This document shows, in pieces, positions 61,797 through 64,000 of a stretch of DNA of 64,000 nt. The position numbers and the translations under genes are program-made. Under the pieces are notes generated by a model. It made no database searches, was not told where the DNA came from, and saw nothing but the letters and a program-made list of their open reading frames with translations. This stretch comes from Neoroseomonas lacus (GTDB lineage: Bacteria > Pseudomonadota > Alphaproteobacteria > Acetobacterales > Acetobacteraceae). Position 1 is the stretch's first letter, and the number at the start of each line of letters is the position of its first letter. Location of the stretch: NCBI RefSeq assembly GCF_014644535.1, contig NZ_BMKW01000005.1:310001-374000 (forward strand), given 5' to 3'.

Positions 61797-63094
61797 CCAC
61801 ACCGCCGATGCCGCCGACCCTGTGGGCCGCCACCGCGCCCGCCGCCCCGCCGACGGCGCCGTTGATGGGGGAGGCACGGACCGGCGTCGCGGTGGTCGGT
61901 GGTGGCTTCACCGGCCTGTCGACCGCGCTGCACCTGGCCGAGGCCGGGGTGCCGGTGACCGTGCTGGAAGCGGCCGAGATCGGCTGGGGCGCCTCGGGGC
62001 GCAACAATGGCCAGGTCATCCCGACGCTCTCGCGCATCGACCCCGATGACATCGTCGCGGCCGTCGCGCCCGAGAATGGCGGGCGGGAGAAGGGCGAGGC
62101 GCTGGTCGGGCTGATCCGCGACAGCGCCGCCTTCACCTTCGACCTGATCCGCCGCCACGGCATCGAGGCCGAGGCGGTCCAGAATGGCTGGATTCAGCCG
62201 GCGCATCGCGCGTCGCGGCTGAAGCTCTCGGCGGCGCGGGCCGAGCAGTGGGGGCGCCGCGGTGCGCCGGTGCGGCTGTATTCGCGCGACGAGATGGCGG
62301 CGCTGACCGGTTCGGTCCACTGGCATGGCGGCTGGGGCAACACGACGGGGGGGCGGATCAATCCGCTGGGCCTTGCGCGCGGCATGGCGCGGGTGGCGAT
62401 CGGCGCGGGGGCAGTGGTGAACACCGGCAGTCCGGTGCAGGCGATCAGGCCGGTGCCGGGCGGTTGGGCGCTCGACACGCCGCGCGGCACGCTCACCGCC
62501 GAACGCATCGTCATCGCGACGCAGGCCTATACCGGGGATTTCTGGCCCGGGCTGAAGCGCACCATCGTGCCGGTGCGGTCCTACCAGATGGCGACCTCGG
62601 TGTTGTCGGACAACATCCGCAAGACCATCCTGCCGGAAGGCCATGCGCTGTCGGATACGCGGGGGGATCTGTACTTCTACCGCTTCGACGCGAATGGGCG
62701 GCTGGTGACCGGCGGTGGGCTGATGATCCCCTTCGGCTGGGACAGCCGCATCCGTGCGCGCATCGCCGAGCGGCTCCGCCGCGTCTATCCGCAGATCGGC
62801 GAAATTCGCTTCGACTACAGCTGGTGGGGCTATATCGCCGCCACCGCGGACAAGATGCCGCATGTCTATGAACTCGCCCCCGACGTGTTGAGCTGGACCG
62901 GCTGCAATGGCCGCGGCGTGGCGCTGGCGACGGCGTTGGGGCGCGAACTCGCCCGGGCGAGCAACGGGACCCCGCTGCGCGACATCGCCGCGCCGGTCGA
63001 GACGCGGCTGCGCACCATCGCGGGGCATGCCTTCCGCAGCATCGGCATTGCCTGGAATGTCGCCAAGGCGCGGCGGCTGGATGCCCGTGACTGA
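61793..63094 (+). CDS. FAD-dependent amino acid/polyamine oxidoreductase (DadA-like)
   Basis: 433 residues. FAD-binding GVAVVGGGFTGLSTALHLAEAG, VLEAAEIGWGASGRNNGQVIP, and the DAO core HWHGGWGNTTGGRINPLGLARG; the C-terminal LSWTGCNGRGVALATALGRELA. Closest in type to D-amino acid dehydrogenases and gamma-glutamylputrescine oxidoreductases. It is translationally coupled to the DMT transporter (ATGA) and its end overlaps the next gene by 14 bp. Substrate not certain. Confidence 0.88.
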   Translation: MTTPPMPPTLWAATAPAAPPTAPLMGEARTGVAVVGGGFTGLSTALHLAEAGVPVTVLEAAEIGWGASGRNNGQVIPTLSRIDPDDIVAAVAPENGGREKGEALVGLIRDSAAFTFDLIRRHGIEAEAVQNGWIQPAHRASRLKLSAARAEQWGRRGAPVRLYSRDEMAALTGSVHWHGGWGNTTGGRINPLGLARGMARVAIGAGAVVNTGSPVQAIRPVPGGWALDTPRGTLTAERIVIATQAYTGDFWPGLKRTIVPVRSYQMATSVLSDNIRKTILPEGHALSDTRGDLYFYRFDANGRLVTGGGLMIPFGWDSRIRARIAERLRRVYPQIGEIRFDYSWWGYIAATADKMPHVYELAPDVLSWTGCNGRGVALATALGRELARASNGTPLRDIAAPVETRLRTIAGHAFRSIGIAWNVAKARRLDARD

Positions 63095-63938
63095 GGTCGT
63101 CCTCGCCACCTCCATCCCGCCTTCCATGCGCCGCCCGGCGCCCGGCGGCGAGGACTGTGGTCCGGCGTGGCGCGCGGCCTGCGCGGCATCCTGGGCGGCG
63201 CCGGGCTGGCGTGTGTTGTCGGTCAATCCGGCCGAGGAATTGGGCACGCTGACCAACCTGCCGGACGGTGTCTCGGCGGTGGCGGCAAAGCCTGGCGTGG
63301 CGGAGGCCTTCGGCCGGCCCGGCACCTGGGTGTGGGATGCGCTGGGCCAGGCGGTCGGCACCGGGGCCTCGGTGGTGGGCATCGTCAATGCGGATATCCG
63401 GTTCGACCTCGACGCTGGCCGACGTCATGCGCTGATGGCGCGGGCGCGGCATGGAATCCTCGCCTGCAATCGGATGGACCTCGGTCATCCCGGGCAGCAA
63501 GAGGGGCCGTATTATCGCTATGGGTACGACCTGCTGCTGATGCCGCGCGAACTTGCGATGATGCTCGACATGCGCGGCTTTGCCCTCGGCGTGCCGTGGT
63601 GGGATTACTGGATCCTGCTCGATGCCCTGCTGCACGGCCTGCCGGTCGAGGTCGTGCAATGCGCCGGCGTGCGGCACCTGTCGCATCGTGCGGCGTGGCA
63701 GCGGCCAGCCTGGCTTGCGGCGCTGCGCAGCATGATGGCGCATGTCGCGCCGCGCCGGGCGGCCTTGTCAGGCCTTGGCATGGGCAGCATCGCCGAGGCG
63801 ACGGCGGATATGCTCGCGGCGGTGGCGGCTTCGCCTCAGGAGGGTTATCCCCTGTCCGAACTGGCCGAGACGGCGGGCACGCGCTTCGGCATCGAGGTGG
63901 TTCGCCTCGCCGAGCGCCAAGCCTGGACATTGGAATAG
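63081..63938 (+). CDS. Predicted glycosyltransferase-like protein
   Basis: 285 residues, no domain recognised with certainty. The layout VVLATSIPPSMRR, VVGIVNADIRFDLD (an NADxxFD motif), YGYDLLLMPRELAMMLDM, FALGVPWWDYWILLDALLHGLPVEV and AGVRHLSHRAAWQ is like nucleotide-sugar transferases in surface-glycan loci, in which the Asp-rich strand binds metal and the WDYW motif is typical. Overlap of 14 bp with the preceding gene. Call is inference from motif order. Confidence 0.65.
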   Translation: MPVTEVVLATSIPPSMRRPAPGGEDCGPAWRAACAASWAAPGWRVLSVNPAEELGTLTNLPDGVSAVAAKPGVAEAFGRPGTWVWDALGQAVGTGASVVGIVNADIRFDLDAGRRHALMARARHGILACNRMDLGHPGQQEGPYYRYGYDLLLMPRELAMMLDMRGFALGVPWWDYWILLDALLHGLPVEVVQCAGVRHLSHRAAWQRPAWLAALRSMMAHVAPRRAALSGLGMGSIAEATADMLAAVAASPQEGYPLSELAETAGTRFGIEVVRLAERQAWTLE

Positions 63939-63943
63939 TGAGA

Positions 63944-64000
63944 ATGGAAGCGGCCCACTGGCGACGGCGCCATGTGCACGACATGTTGTTCGGCATCGAG
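63944..64000 (+). CDS. Start of another gene, cut by window edge
   Basis: An ATG at 63944 (or GTG 63938, overlapping the previous TAG stop as TAGTG) opens a frame MEAAHWRRRHVHDMLFGIE to the right edge. Too short to identify; its close spacing suggests the same operon. Confidence 0.35.
   Translation, partial: MEAAHWRRRHVHDMLFGIE

Overview
The window looks like chromosomal DNA of a high-GC alphaproteobacterium, most probably from the Acetobacteraceae (Roseomonas-like). This is inferred from the strongly GC-biased codon use, the core order rpsB-tsf-pyrH-frr-uppS-cdsA-dxr-rseP-bamA-skp-lpxD-fabZ-lpxA-lpxI, the use of LpxI, a direct-repeat GTTC-N7-GTTC LexA box, and three Bug-type periplasmic receptors. 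There is no integrase, transposase, phage module or CRISPR array; the unusual content lies mostly in the intergenic DNA.

Layout. 1-5.2 kb: a truncated DMT transporter, pyrD, a HAD phosphatase, YjbR, a 157-bp tandem repeat, a cupin, YqgE and a peroxiredoxin. 5.3-8.4 kb: an orphan TadE/TadE/TadG pseudopilin operon. 8.7-12 kb: LemA plus an M48 protease, DUF1059, an Asp/Glu racemase. 12.1 kb: tRNA-His. 12.3-19.9 kb: an SDR lacking the usual YxxxK residues, a small putative caspase-fold protein, an aminotransferase divergent from aspartate dehydrogenase, a lower-GC methyltransferase, PhoD and a Bug receptor. 20.0-34.3 kb: the translation, isoprenoid, phospholipid and outer-membrane block. It makes ribosomal and elongation proteins, UMP, undecaprenyl diphosphate, CDP-diacylglycerol and MEP, then the BAM and lipid A machinery, and ends at lpxI-gloA with no lpxB. 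34.5-38.5 kb: a Crp/Fnr regulator and the YcjX/YcjF pair.

39-50.5 kb is an accessory catabolic region. It holds a phosphodiesterase, a flavin monooxygenase/amidohydrolase operon, an SDR, an isopropylmalate/tartrate-type dehydrogenase, an enolase-superfamily enzyme and two Bug receptors, without TctA/TctB membrane subunits. 50.6-52.2 kb: a DUF1326/DUF2182 pair. 52.3-58.9 kb: gltX, comEC, lexA with its SOS box, a glycosyltransferase and rpsD. 59-64 kb: a methyltransferase, a cysteine-dioxygenase-like protein, a DMT transporter, a DadA-like oxidoreductase, a putative glycosyltransferase and the start of one more gene.

The most interesting layer is a set of dispersed, structured intergenic repeats. 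(i) A two-hairpin element occurs at least six times (25.0, 39.1, 40.9, 41.0, 47.1 and 47.3 kb); its first stem differs completely in sequence between copies but stays paired. (ii) A 157-bp tandem unit at 2.9-3.4 kb has a diverged inverted copy at 0.4-0.55 kb. (iii) A roughly 110-150-bp element occurs at 13.1 and 59.9 kb. (iv) A 26-bp perfect inverted repeat, 33 bp if G-T pairs are allowed, separates gltX and comEC.
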